From Lysobacter niastensis (GTDB taxonomy: Bacteria; Pseudomonadota; Gammaproteobacteria; Xanthomonadales; Xanthomonadaceae): a DNA stretch of 64,000 nt. Shown piece after piece: positions 55,805 through 64,000 of the stretch. The stretch is taken from assembly GCF_015453285.1 (NCBI RefSeq), contig NZ_JADLZT010000001.1:496001-560000 (forward strand), read 5' to 3'. Under the pieces are notes generated by a model. The model was given only the letters and a program-made list of their open reading frames with translations, searched no databases and was not told the DNA's origin. Made by a program: the position numbers and the translations under genes. Numbering within the stretch: the stretch's first letter is position 1; each line of letters begins with the position of its first letter.

Positions 55805-55970
55805 CCCGTCCACCCTTCGACTCCGCTTCGCTACGCTCAGGGCGAGCGGTGATTGGATTCGTTGCGGATTCCGAGCAACGGCTATGCCATGGGTGCCGAC
55901 TCGATATAACGGCAAGCCAATCCCGTTCGTTCTGAGCGTAGGCCGCAGGCGGAGTCGAAGGATGGACGGG
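55805..55970. repeat. Long inverted repeat between the GH31 gene and dnaE
   Basis: CCGTCCACCCTTCGACTCCGC at the left and GCGGAGTCGAAGGATGGACGG at the right are inverted copies with one mismatch, and an inner part (CTACGCTCAGGGCGAGCGG against CCGTTCGTTCTGAGCGTAG) continues the pairing. This matches a common dispersed repeat in Xanthomonadaceae genomes and lies between convergent genes, where it can terminate both. Confidence 0.7.
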
Positions 55971-56021
55971 TGACGATGCCGGGGCCGTAGCCCGCAACGC
56001 GATCTCAGCGACGGCGGGGAA

Positions 56022-59000
56022 TCAGTTGCCCCAGGGCCTTCCCAGCGTCAGCTTCACCGCGCGCACGCCAGGCACCGCGCGCAGCGTACCGGGGAGATCC
56101 GCATCGACGCGGATCGAGCTGGTGCCGTTGAGGTCCAGCATGCCGGCCGCACCGTGCCGCAGCAGGTCCAGGCGCAGCGGCGTGGTGCCGGGGCGCTTCT
56201 GCGCGAGCAGGTTGTCGACGCGCTGCCACACGCCCGGCACGCGCAGATCCAGCCGCATCGACAGGCGCTGCGCATGCTTGGCGCAGATCTGTTCGTAGTC
56301 CCAGCAGCGGGCGGCGCGCAGGGCAAAGCCGCCGCTGAAACTGTCCTCGCGCAGGCCGCCCTGAATCACCAGCAGGCGGTCGCGCACCAGCATCGCGGCG
56401 AACTCGGTGTAGGCCTCGGCGAAGAAGGCGCATTCCAGGCGGCCGCGGCCGTCCTCGATCTGCACGAACATCTGGCTGTCGCCCTTCTTGCGCAGGCCGA
56501 CGACCTGTCCGGCGATCACGGTCTCCACTTCCTGTCGCCAGCTGCCGCGGCTCGGCTCCGGACGCGTCTCCCAGATCCTGTCGAGATCGCCGAGGTCGTG
56601 GCCGGTGAGCGTGCGCAGCTCGTCGCGGTACGGATCGAACGGATGACCGCTGAGGTAGTGCCCCAGCGTCTCGCGCTCGCCGTTGAGGATCTGCGTGAGC
56701 GGCCACTCGTCGGTTTCCGGCAGGTCCAGGTGCAGCGCCGGCGCGGCGGTTTCGGCGCCGCCGAACAAGGACACCTGTCCGGCCGCCTGTTCCTTCGCGA
56801 GCTGGTCGGTGGCCTTGAGCACTTCCGGCAGCTGCAGCATCAGGCTCGCGCGGTTCTTGCCGAGCTTGTCGAGCGCGCCGGCCTGGGTCAGCGCTTCCAG
56901 AGCGCGGCGGTTGAGCTTGCTGCTTTCGACGCGCTTGCAGAAGTCGAGCAGGTTGGCGAACGGACTGGCCCGGCGCGCCTCGACGATGGCCTCGCAGGCG
57001 CCGCGGCCGACGCCCTTCACCGCACCGATGCCGTAACGGATCGTCGTGCTGTCCTTGGCCTCGAACATGTACGCGGATTCGTCCACGTCCGGCGGGAGCA
57101 CGGTCAGGCCCATCACGCGGCACTCGTCGAGGAAGCCGGTGACCTTGTCGGTGTTGTCCATGTCCGAGGACAGCACCGCGGCCATGAACTCGGCCGGGTA
57201 GTGCACCTTCAGCCACGCGGTCTGGTAGGCGACCAGCGCGTAGGCGGCCGAGTGCGACTTGTTGAAGCCGTACTCGGCGAACTTCTCCATCAGGTCGAAG
57301 ATCGGGCTCGCCTGGTTCGCCTTGATGCCGCGCTCGGCGCAGCCGCTCTCGAACTTGGCGCGCTCCTTCGCCATCTCCTCGGGCTTCTTCTTGCCCATCG
57401 CGCGGCGCAGCATGTCGGCGCCACCGAGCGTATAGCCCGCCAGCACCTGCGCGATCTGCATCACCTGTTCCTGGTACACGATGACGCCGTAGGTCGGCGA
57501 CAGCACCGGTTCCAGCGATTCGTGCGGGTAGGTGACCTCGGTGTTGCCGTGCTTGCGGTCGACCCATTCGCGATCCATTCCCGAGCCCAGCGGGCCCGGG
57601 CGGAACAGCGCCGCCAGCGCGATGATGTCTTCGAACGTGTCGGGCTTCGCGCGCTTGAGCAGCTCGCGCATGCCGCGCGATTCGAACTGGAACACCGCGA
57701 CCGTGTCGCCGCGCGCGAACAGCTCATAGCTGGGCTTGTCGTCCAGCTCCAGCGCGGCGATGTCGAGCGGTTCCTGGCCTTCGGCCTGGCGCCGCTTGTT
57801 GATGGCCTTGACCGCCCAATCGATGATCGTGAGCGTGCGCAGGCCGAGGAAGTCGAACTTGACCAGGCCGACCGCTTCGACGTCGTCCTTGTCGAACTGC
57901 GTGACCGGGTTCTTGCCACGGCCTTCGCCGTCGTGTTCGGCGAACAGCGGGCAGAAGTCGCTGAGCGGGCTCGGTGCGATCACCACGCCGCCGGCGTGCT
58001 TGCCGGCGTTGCGGGTCAGGTCCTCGAGGCTGCGCGCCAGGTCGAGCAGGTCGCGGACATCGTCCTCGGCGTTGTAGCGCGCGATCAGGTCGGGCGAGGC
58101 GAGGGCGTTGTCCTTGCGTGCGGCTTCCGATTCGCCGAGCGCGTCGTCGAGGCAGATGCCCAGCGTGTTCGGGATCAGCTTGGCGATGCCGTCGACGAAG
58201 CCGTACGGGTGGCCGAGCACGCGGCCGGAGTCGCGCACCACGGCCTTCGCCGCCATGGTGCCGTAGGTGATGATCTGGCTGACGCGGTCGCGGCCGTACT
58301 TGCGCGCGACGTAGTCGATGACCTCGTCGCGGCGGTCCATGCAGAAGTCGATGTCGAAGTCGGGCATCGACACGCGTTCCGGATTGAGGAAGCGCTCGAA
58401 CAGCAGGTCGTACGGCAGCGGGTCCAGGTCGGTGATGCCGATCGCCCACGCGACCAGCGAGCCGGCGCCCGAACCACGGCCCGGGCCCACCGGGATGTCC
58501 TGGTCCTTGGCCCAGTTGATGAAGTCCGCGACGATCAGGAAGTAGCCCGGGAACCCCATCTTGATGATGACGTCGAGCTCAACTTCCAGGCGCGCGTCGT
58601 AGTCCTCGCGCGTCTTGCCCGGCGCCAGCGGATTCTTTGCCAAGCGCTTGTCGAGGCCTTCGCGCGCGGTGTTGCGCAGCCAGCTCTCGATCGTGTGCTC
58701 GCTCGGCACCGGGAACGCCGGCAGCGCGTACTCGCCGAGTTTCATCTCGACGTTGCAGCGCGTCGCGAGCGCCATCGCGTTGTCGATGGCGTCGGGGACG
58801 TCGGCGAACAGCTTCGCCATTTCCTGCGAAGACTTCAGGTACTGCTCGGCGCTGTAATCCTTTGGACGCTTCGGGTCGTCGAGCACGCGGCCGGACGCGA
58901 TGCACACGCGCGCCTCGTGCGCCTCGAAGCCCTCGCCGTCGATGAAGCGCACGTCGTTGCTGGCCACCACGGGCAGGCCGCGCGCCGTGGCGGCGTGCAA

Positions 59001-59543
59001 GGCGAACGTGTTGAAAGCTTCCTCGCCGTCGCGGCCGGTCCGGGTCAGTTCCAGGTGCAGGCGGTCGCCGAACGTGCCGCGCCAGTCGGCGAGCCAGGCC
59101 TCGGCCAGTTCATGGCGGCTGCTGGCCGCCAGGCGTCCGGCCAGGCTCTGGCGGCCGGCGAGGGCGAACAGGCCGGCGTTGTCCTCGCGCAGCCAGTCGG
59201 GACGGATCGCCACGCCATCGAGGCGATGGCCTTCCATCCAGGCGCGGGACAGCAGGCGGGACAGCGTCAGGTAGCCGGTGCGGTCGCGGCACAGCAGCGT
59301 CATCCGCGAGGGCGTCTCGTTGCCGTCGGCCAGGCCGATGTCGGCGCCGATGATCGGCTTCAGACCGGCGCCCTCGGCGGCCTTGTAGAACTTGACCGCG
59401 GCGAAAAGGTTGTCGAGATCGGTCAGCGCCACGGCCGGCTGGCCGAGCGCGACGCAGCGCTTCACCAGCTCGCCGATGCGGATCGTCGAGTCGGCGAGCG
59501 AGTATTCGCTGTGAAGGTGGAGATGAACGAAGGGTGCGGACAT
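56022..59543 (-). CDS. dnaE: DNA polymerase III alpha subunit
   Basis: The 1173-residue catalytic subunit of the replicative polymerase. The PHP domain begins FVHLHLHSEYSLADSTIRIGEL, and the polymerase active site PDFDIDF lies at about residues 393-399 in SMPDFDIDFCMDRRDE. GPGRGSGAGSLVAWAIGITDLDPL, the GVMVY-type YGVIVYQEQVMQIAQVLAGYT and C-terminal beta-binding and OB regions are present. Length is normal for DnaE1. Confidence 0.97.
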   Translation of the reverse strand: MSAPFVHLHLHSEYSLADSTIRIGELVKRCVALGQPAVALTDLDNLFAAVKFYKAAEGAGLKPIIGADIGLADGNETPSRMTLLCRDRTGYLTLSRLLSRAWMEGHRLDGVAIRPDWLREDNAGLFALAGRQSLAGRLAASSRHELAEAWLADWRGTFGDRLHLELTRTGRDGEEAFNTFALHAATARGLPVVASNDVRFIDGEGFEAHEARVCIASGRVLDDPKRPKDYSAEQYLKSSQEMAKLFADVPDAIDNAMALATRCNVEMKLGEYALPAFPVPSEHTIESWLRNTAREGLDKRLAKNPLAPGKTREDYDARLEVELDVIIKMGFPGYFLIVADFINWAKDQDIPVGPGRGSGAGSLVAWAIGITDLDPLPYDLLFERFLNPERVSMPDFDIDFCMDRRDEVIDYVARKYGRDRVSQIITYGTMAAKAVVRDSGRVLGHPYGFVDGIAKLIPNTLGICLDDALGESEAARKDNALASPDLIARYNAEDDVRDLLDLARSLEDLTRNAGKHAGGVVIAPSPLSDFCPLFAEHDGEGRGKNPVTQFDKDDVEAVGLVKFDFLGLRTLTIIDWAVKAINKRRQAEGQEPLDIAALELDDKPSYELFARGDTVAVFQFESRGMRELLKRAKPDTFEDIIALAALFRPGPLGSGMDREWVDRKHGNTEVTYPHESLEPVLSPTYGVIVYQEQVMQIAQVLAGYTLGGADMLRRAMGKKKPEEMAKERAKFESGCAERGIKANQASPIFDLMEKFAEYGFNKSHSAAYALVAYQTAWLKVHYPAEFMAAVLSSDMDNTDKVTGFLDECRVMGLTVLPPDVDESAYMFEAKDSTTIRYGIGAVKGVGRGACEAIVEARRASPFANLLDFCKRVESSKLNRRALEALTQAGALDKLGKNRASLMLQLPEVLKATDQLAKEQAAGQVSLFGGAETAAPALHLDLPETDEWPLTQILNGERETLGHYLSGHPFDPYRDELRTLTGHDLGDLDRIWETRPEPSRGSWRQEVETVIAGQVVGLRKKGDSQMFVQIEDGRGRLECAFFAEAYTEFAAMLVRDRLLVIQGGLREDSFSGGFALRAARCWDYEQICAKHAQRLSMRLDLRVPGVWQRVDNLLAQKRPGTTPLRLDLLRHGAAGMLDLNGTSSIRVDADLPGTLRAVPGVRAVKLTLGRPWGN

Positions 59544-59685
59544 GCGGCGACCGGCGTGCCAGCAGGCAGGTTAACAGTCCGGCCGCAGCGTACAAGCCTT
59601 GACAGCACGACGACGGGCGACGCACCTGCGAATCCCCTTGCCGCGCCCCGAGGCGATGATCCCCAGGCCCCGGGGCTGGCGGGCC

Positions 59686-60318
59686 TCAACCGACCCGGAA
59701 CAACGACGACGTTTGCCCATGCGGCGCATAGTGCTGCTCGCGCACCGCGTGGTGGTGCTGCATCAATGCCAGTTCATGCAGCCGGTCGCGTACCCATTGC
59801 TCGCGCTGTTCGGATGCGCCACCGGAGGGATGCGCCATCTGGCGGTACGAGCAGAAGTCGCGGAAGTCGTCCACCTCGTCGGCGAAGGCCGGCCATGCCA
59901 GTTCGATCAGAAGCACGTCGTCGAGCCGGCCCAGCAGCGGCACGCGGTCCGCGATCAGATCGTCGTCGCGATCGATGTAATCCAGCAGCTTGGCCACGCG
60001 CTTGCGCATGGCGTAGTCGCTGTCCCAGGCCGGATCCTCGACCATCGCGCGCAACTCCTGCACGCGGCCCATGCGCGAATCGATGACTCCATGGGCGCGA
60101 TCGGCATCCAGGTGCAGCAGCCAGGCCATCAGCTGCTGTACGCGGTCTCCGTCGACTCGCGGCGCATCGGCGTTGATCTCATGAAGCAGCGTGTCGAACC
60201 GGGCGACAGCAGGCGGTGGCAGCGGCACCGCATCGGAACGGGGCGTGTCGCCATTTCCGCTGTAGAAGTGGTCGAACGGTAACGGGTCGGGCGTGGGAGT
60301 GGGGTGTGGCAAACGCAT
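59686..60318 (-). CDS. DUF1232-like protein, paralogue of the next gene
   Basis: A 210-residue protein. The C-terminal two-thirds contains KLLDYIDRDDDLIADRVPLLGRLDDVLLIELAWPAF, a DUF1232/YkvA-type motif (D-x-I-P-D, then G-x-L-DD), followed by EVDDFRDFCSYRQ. No membrane span is evident. A GAGG ribosome-binding site precedes ATG 60318. The neighbour at 60616 has the same motif order, so the pair arose by duplication. The function is unknown. The 300 bp between the two contain a terminator hairpin and no other gene. Confidence 0.65.
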   Translation of the reverse strand: MRLPHPTPTPDPLPFDHFYSGNGDTPRSDAVPLPPPAVARFDTLLHEINADAPRVDGDRVQQLMAWLLHLDADRAHGVIDSRMGRVQELRAMVEDPAWDSDYAMRKRVAKLLDYIDRDDDLIADRVPLLGRLDDVLLIELAWPAFADEVDDFRDFCSYRQMAHPSGGASEQREQWVRDRLHELALMQHHHAVREQHYAPHGQTSSLFRVG

Positions 60319-60535
60319 CGCGCACCTCGCTTCCGGCCGGTGGTCGGAGCCCGCGCCGCGGCCGGCATCGTGCGCGAGCCGTTCCGTCATCCCTCTGCCG
60401 GGGGATGCGATTGCATGATGCGCCGACGCGTCCGCGATGTCTCCCGTCATGAGTCGCCATGACCGATGGGGCTTCCGCGAACGAAACACGAACACAATCA
60501 ACGAATCGCGAGCAATCGAGCGAAGCACCAATACT

Positions 60536-60564
60536 GAAGAGGCCACCCGTCGGGTGGCCTCTTC
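60536..60564. terminator. Strong hairpin between the two DUF1232-like genes
   Basis: GAAGAGGCCACCC and GGGTGGCCTCTTC pair perfectly over 13 bp around a GTC loop. It lies 50 bp past the 3' end of the leftward gene that ends at 60616 and separates it from its paralogue. Confidence 0.7.
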
Positions 60565-60615
60565 TTTGCACTTGATCAGGTCCCTTGAGGACCACAGGTA
60601 GAACGATGGTGCGAT

Positions 60616-61257
60616 TCAGTGGACGTAGAACAGCGGAGCGGTTGCGGGCAGGTAACTGCTGTCGCGAACCTTGCGCTGGTGTTCGGTCAGCACGGCCTCC
60701 TCGTAGCGGGCCTGTTCCCAGTCGTCTCGCGTGAAGGCGAAACCATTGACGGCGCATCCGCGCTGCCTGGCTTCCAGCGCACGCAGGCGGCAGAAGTCGA
60801 GGTAGTCGTCGACCTCGGCAGCGAGCTGCGGCCATGCGGCGTCGACGACGATGGCATCGTCCAGGCGTCCGACCTTGGGCAGCCAGTCGGGAATCAGGTC
60901 GTCATGGCCGCGGGCGTATTCGACAATCGTTCTGGCGGTATTGACAGTATCGTTGGCGGGTGCCCAGGATCGGTCGGCGACCATCTGTGCGACCGTTGCG
61001 ATCCGGCCGAGCCGTTCGCGGATGCAGGCCGGTGCTGATTCAAGGATGCTGCGGTCGCACAACTCGCGGGCGGCTGAGACCAGCTGATCGCGGTTGTAGG
61101 CGTCCTGCCTGCCCAGCCGGGCAAGCAACTGGTTGAAGCGTTCGACGCTTTCCATGGTCAGGTCGAAACCATTGATGCGGTGCCGGCGGCCCATGCCAAT
61201 GAACGGGCGGTCGAGGATCGCGGGAAGCGGGTTCGGGATGGCGATGATGGCGTTCAT
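60616..61257 (-). CDS. DUF1232-like protein, upstream paralogue
   Basis: A 213-residue protein with ARGHDDLIPDWLPKVGRLDDAIVVDAAWPQLAAEVDDYLDFCRL, closely resembling the downstream copy. The N-terminal half (FNQLLARLGRQDAYNRDQLV) is different and helical. GGAG lies six bases before ATG 61257. It is divergent from the CadC-like regulator gene at 61398, which might control it. The function is unknown. Confidence 0.65.
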   Translation of the reverse strand: MNAIIAIPNPLPAILDRPFIGMGRRHRINGFDLTMESVERFNQLLARLGRQDAYNRDQLVSAARELCDRSILESAPACIRERLGRIATVAQMVADRSWAPANDTVNTARTIVEYARGHDDLIPDWLPKVGRLDDAIVVDAAWPQLAAEVDDYLDFCRLRALEARQRGCAVNGFAFTRDDWEQARYEEAVLTEHQRKVRDSSYLPATAPLFYVH

Positions 61258-61397
61258 GGCGTACTCCGTGGGGGTTGGGACACCGTCCTTGCGGCGCAGG
61301 GACAGCGTCCTCCAGGGCCACGGACCAGTCATGAGGAGCGGATGCGCGTTCGCGCATCCTCTGAGCAGGTTGATGAGGTTCCGATGAGGTTTTGCCG

Positions 61398-63623
61398 ATG
61401 GAGCCGATCGGGATGCCAGGCCAGGGAGGGCCGACCAGCGAGATCTACCGTTTCGACGACATCGTCGTCGACACCGCTGCGCATACCGTTCTGCGAGCGG
61501 GACAACCGCAGACCATAGAGCCCAAGGCCTTCGCGGTGTTGCTGGTGCTGCTGAGACGGCACGGTGAGCTGGTCCCGCGCGACGAACTGCTGGATGCGGT
61601 ATGGGGACATCGCCACGTCACCCCGGGCGTCCTCACCCGGGTGATCGCGCAACTGCGGCACGTGCTCGGCGACGATTCGCAGCATCCCCGATACATCCAG
61701 ACCCAGCATGCGCTCGGCTACCGCTTCATCGGCCTGCCGCGCCGCGACTCCGACTACCCCAATTCATCCGAAGCATCCGCGACATCCGTGAATGCGGACG
61801 ACGAAGCCGTCGGCGAAACCGTGGTGGCGGTGAGGCAATCGGTTCCGGCGTCGCTGAAGCTGGCGGCCAACGAGCCCGTTCCCCCGGATGGGGGACGCGA
61901 GGCCGTGGAGGACGGCGCACGCCAGTTGCGGTCGCGCGCCTCGGCATGGGGACTGGTGGTCGCGCTGGGGCTGCTCGTGGCGCTGGGCGCATGGTGGTAC
62001 ACGCACCAGCGCCCGGAGCGTCCGGCCGAGGCCTCGATCGCGGTGCTGCCATTCAACAGCCTCAGCGACAACAAGGGCGACGGCTATTTCGCCGACGGCC
62101 TGGCGGTGGAAATGCACGATGCGCTGGCCGGCGTGCCGGGACTGAAGGTGATCGCCGCGCCCACCGCGGGTGGCGGCCTCAAGGCGAAGGACGCCAAGGC
62201 GCTCGGTGCGGAGCTGGGCGTGGCGACGCTGCTCGACGCCAGCGTCCGTCGTGAAGGCGCGCGGGTCCGCATCAACGCGCGCCTGACCGACACGAACACC
62301 GGCTACACGCTGTGGACGCACAGCTACGACCGCGAGACCTCCGACGTATTCGCGATGCAGAGCGAGATCGCCAACGAGGTCGTGCAGGCGCTGCTGGGCG
62401 TGCTGCCCACCGGGGAAGGCAAGGACCTGGCGCGACGGCTGGCGCCGACGACCAGCGTTGCCGCCTACGACGCCTACCTGAAAGGCCGGCAGGAACTGCA
62501 GGAGCGCGGCGACAAGGCCGATGCCGACAGCGCCATCAATTACTTCCGCGGCGCATTGGCGATCGATCCGGGCTTCGCCCGCGCGCAGGCCGGCATCTGC
62601 CGCGCCGAGATCACGCGCTTCGAGGGCGTGCGCGATGTCGCCGCGTTCGATCGCGCACAGGCGGCCTGCAAGCGCGCCGAGGCGATGGACCCGAGCCTGC
62701 GCGAGACCAGCCTGGCGCTGGGCGAGCTGCACCGCATCCGTGGCGAGGCCAGTCAGGCGATAGAACACTACACGCGGGCGCTGGAGGATCCGGCCCTGCG
62801 CGCCGACGCGTACATCGGCCTCGCGCAGTTGTCGAGCGCACAGGGCCGCAACGTGCTCGCACTCGACTACTTCGAACGGGCCCGCAAGCTGCGCCCGCGC
62901 GACGCGCTGATCTATCGCGAGCGCGGCTACCACTACTACACCAGCGGCGACGTTCCGGCGGCGATCGAGTCGTACAAGGTCGCGACCTCGCTGCAGCCGG
63001 ACGATTACCGGCTGTGGAGTGGCCTCGGCGGGTTGTACCTGGCCAACGGCGACAGCGCACAGGCCAGTGCGGCGTTCGAGCGGTCGCTGCAGATCCGGCC
63101 GAACTACTCCGCGCTCAGCAACCTGGGCACGGTGAAATACGACAGCGGCGCGTATGCGGAGGCAGCCGATCTCTACCGGCATGCGGTCGAGCTCGATCCC
63201 AGCGATTTCCGCCTGTGGGGCAACATCGGCGACGCGCTCGCCGCGTCGTCGGTCGACAAGGAAGAGGCCCGCGAGTACTACCGGCGTGCGGCGCAGCTGG
63301 CGGAACGCTACGTGCAGATACGCCCTGACGACGCGCAGGGTTTCGCCCAGCTCGGCTGGTACCGCGCGAACCTCGACGAGAAGGACAAGGCGCTGGCGAT
63401 GCAGGGCAAGGCCGAAGCGCTGGCGACCGAGCGTGGCGAGGTGGCGTTCTGGGGCGCACAGACCATGGCGGTGCTCGGCGATGAGGCATCCGCTCGCGAA
63501 TACCTCGAGAAGGCTTTCGCCGAAGGCATTCCCACCAAGCGCGTCGGCAACACGCCGGTGCTAAGGCGTCTGGAAGGAGAGGTCGCGGCCGTGTCCGGGC
63601 CAGCGCCAGCGAGCAAGCAGTGA
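61398..63623 (+). CDS. CadC-like winged-helix membrane regulator with TPR periplasmic domain
   Basis: A 741-residue protein. Residues about 15-110 are an OmpR-type winged helix (YRFDDIVVDTAAHTVLRAGQ, LLDAVWGHRHVTPGVLTRVI, HALGYRFIG). A membrane segment lies near 175-197 (WGLVVALGLLVALGAWWYT). The C-terminal part begins with an IAVLPFNSLSDNKGDGYFADG module, common in such regulators, and continues with about ten TPR-like helical pairs. It resembles CadC/ToxR-type one-component regulators that bind DNA from the membrane. ATG 61398 is eight bases after GAGG. It is divergent from the DUF1232-like pair, so these are candidate targets. Confidence 0.82.
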   Translation: MEPIGMPGQGGPTSEIYRFDDIVVDTAAHTVLRAGQPQTIEPKAFAVLLVLLRRHGELVPRDELLDAVWGHRHVTPGVLTRVIAQLRHVLGDDSQHPRYIQTQHALGYRFIGLPRRDSDYPNSSEASATSVNADDEAVGETVVAVRQSVPASLKLAANEPVPPDGGREAVEDGARQLRSRASAWGLVVALGLLVALGAWWYTHQRPERPAEASIAVLPFNSLSDNKGDGYFADGLAVEMHDALAGVPGLKVIAAPTAGGGLKAKDAKALGAELGVATLLDASVRREGARVRINARLTDTNTGYTLWTHSYDRETSDVFAMQSEIANEVVQALLGVLPTGEGKDLARRLAPTTSVAAYDAYLKGRQELQERGDKADADSAINYFRGALAIDPGFARAQAGICRAEITRFEGVRDVAAFDRAQAACKRAEAMDPSLRETSLALGELHRIRGEASQAIEHYTRALEDPALRADAYIGLAQLSSAQGRNVLALDYFERARKLRPRDALIYRERGYHYYTSGDVPAAIESYKVATSLQPDDYRLWSGLGGLYLANGDSAQASAAFERSLQIRPNYSALSNLGTVKYDSGAYAEAADLYRHAVELDPSDFRLWGNIGDALAASSVDKEEAREYYRRAAQLAERYVQIRPDDAQGFAQLGWYRANLDEKDKALAMQGKAEALATERGEVAFWGAQTMAVLGDEASAREYLEKAFAEGIPTKRVGNTPVLRRLEGEVAAVSGPAPASKQ

Positions 63624-63666
63624 ATCAAGCCATCAAGGACAGGGGTCCAAAGCGCGAGGTCGCACC

Positions 63667-63960
63667 ATGCCTAGCATCATCATCAAGAGCGGCAACCCTC
63701 CCACGGCAACGCCCGACGAGCTCGAGGTAGAACCCGGAGACGATATCGAGTTCACGGGAGACGTCGCCTTCACGATCGAGTTCACCAACGACTCGCCCGA
63801 CAAGGGGGACCCCGCCAAGAAGCGGCATTCGGACAAGAAGAAGATCAAGATGAAGGCGAAGGACAACAAGACCGGCGGGAAGATGAAGTTCCCTTACACG
63901 ATCAGGATCGGGGATGCGGCGGCCGATCCGGCCATCATCATCAAGTCGTCGGCTTCCTGA
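63667..63960 (+). CDS. Small hypothetical beta-rich protein, 97 residues
   Basis: Not recognised. The first half alternates hydrophobic and acidic residues (PDELEVEPGDDIEFTGDVAF) in a manner that suggests a small beta-sandwich, followed by a very basic loop (KKRHSDKKKIKMKAKDNK) and a strand-like end (KFPYTIRIGD). There is no signal peptide. A GAGG site precedes ATG 63667. It lies 43 bp after the TPR regulator gene in the same direction and may be co-transcribed. The Lys-rich segment uses few GC-rich codons. Confidence 0.6.
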   Translation: MPSIIIKSGNPPTATPDELEVEPGDDIEFTGDVAFTIEFTNDSPDKGDPAKKRHSDKKKIKMKAKDNKTGGKMKFPYTIRIGDAAADPAIIIKSSAS

Positions 63961-64000
63961 GCGCACAGTCCTGCGGCGGCGCGCACCGGCGCGAAACTGC

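Noticed and set aside
56154-60086. A plus-strand frame of about 1,300 codons opposite dnaE
   Set aside because: It is antisense to an unmistakable dnaE, has no ribosome-binding site or motifs, and is explained by GC-rich third positions.

Overview
The window is high-GC Gammaproteobacterial chromosome, most likely from the Xanthomonadaceae (Lysobacter, Luteimonas or a relative). This rests on GC-rich third positions, the conserved runs leuS-lptE-holA-nadD-rsfS and maf-rng-yhdP-tldD-yjgA-pmbA, and short intergenic palindromes of the kind common in this family. The genus is inference.

Layout. Positions 1-2220 are host: a truncated DUF885 protein gene and a YhhQ-type queuosine-precursor transporter gene. 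Positions 2222-17913 are one integrated element bounded by a perfect 38-bp direct repeat. It entered the 3' end of a DUF502 membrane-protein gene. The intact gene body lies on the right and now ends in element DNA; the displaced original tail is on the left. The element carries a tyrosine integrase next to the left repeat, a Rap1a/Tai-type immunity-like protein, decayed tRNA pieces, a five-gene early operon joined by ATGA overlaps (two small DNA-binding proteins, two small proteins, a primase-helicase), an iteron-like array, and a rightward packaging set: small terminase, ATPase and nuclease halves of a split large terminase, DUF4055 portal and SPP1 gp7/Mu F-type head protein. A DUF3800 protein gene is last. 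No major capsid, protease, tail or lysis gene is recognisable. It is therefore either a satellite-like element that redirects packaging or a prophage with an internal deletion whose ends remain intact.

Positions 17845-30000 are host: DUF502, a Ser/Thr kinase with a SUMF1-like domain, a thioesterase-like protein, CnoX, a DUF998 membrane protein, an exported amidohydrolase, a CHASE3-GAF-GGDEF diguanylate cyclase, a TPR-TylF methyltransferase and leuS. Positions 30153-44883 hold envelope, replication, NAD and ribosome functions (lptE, holA, nadD, rsfS, rlmH, maf, rng, yhdP, tldD), interrupted by leftward phoX, tonB-like and SIMPL-domain genes. Positions 45000-63960 hold darP/yjgA, pmbA, ispA-xseB, tilS, an old-yellow-enzyme oxidoreductase, accA, a GH31 alpha-glucosidase, dnaE, two DUF1232 paralogues, a CadC-like winged-helix/TPR regulator and a small beta-rich hypothetical protein.

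The most unusual material is the 15.7-kb element: its attachment site in a coding 3' end, its split terminase with an antisense insert, its iteron-like array, and packaging genes without a capsid gene.
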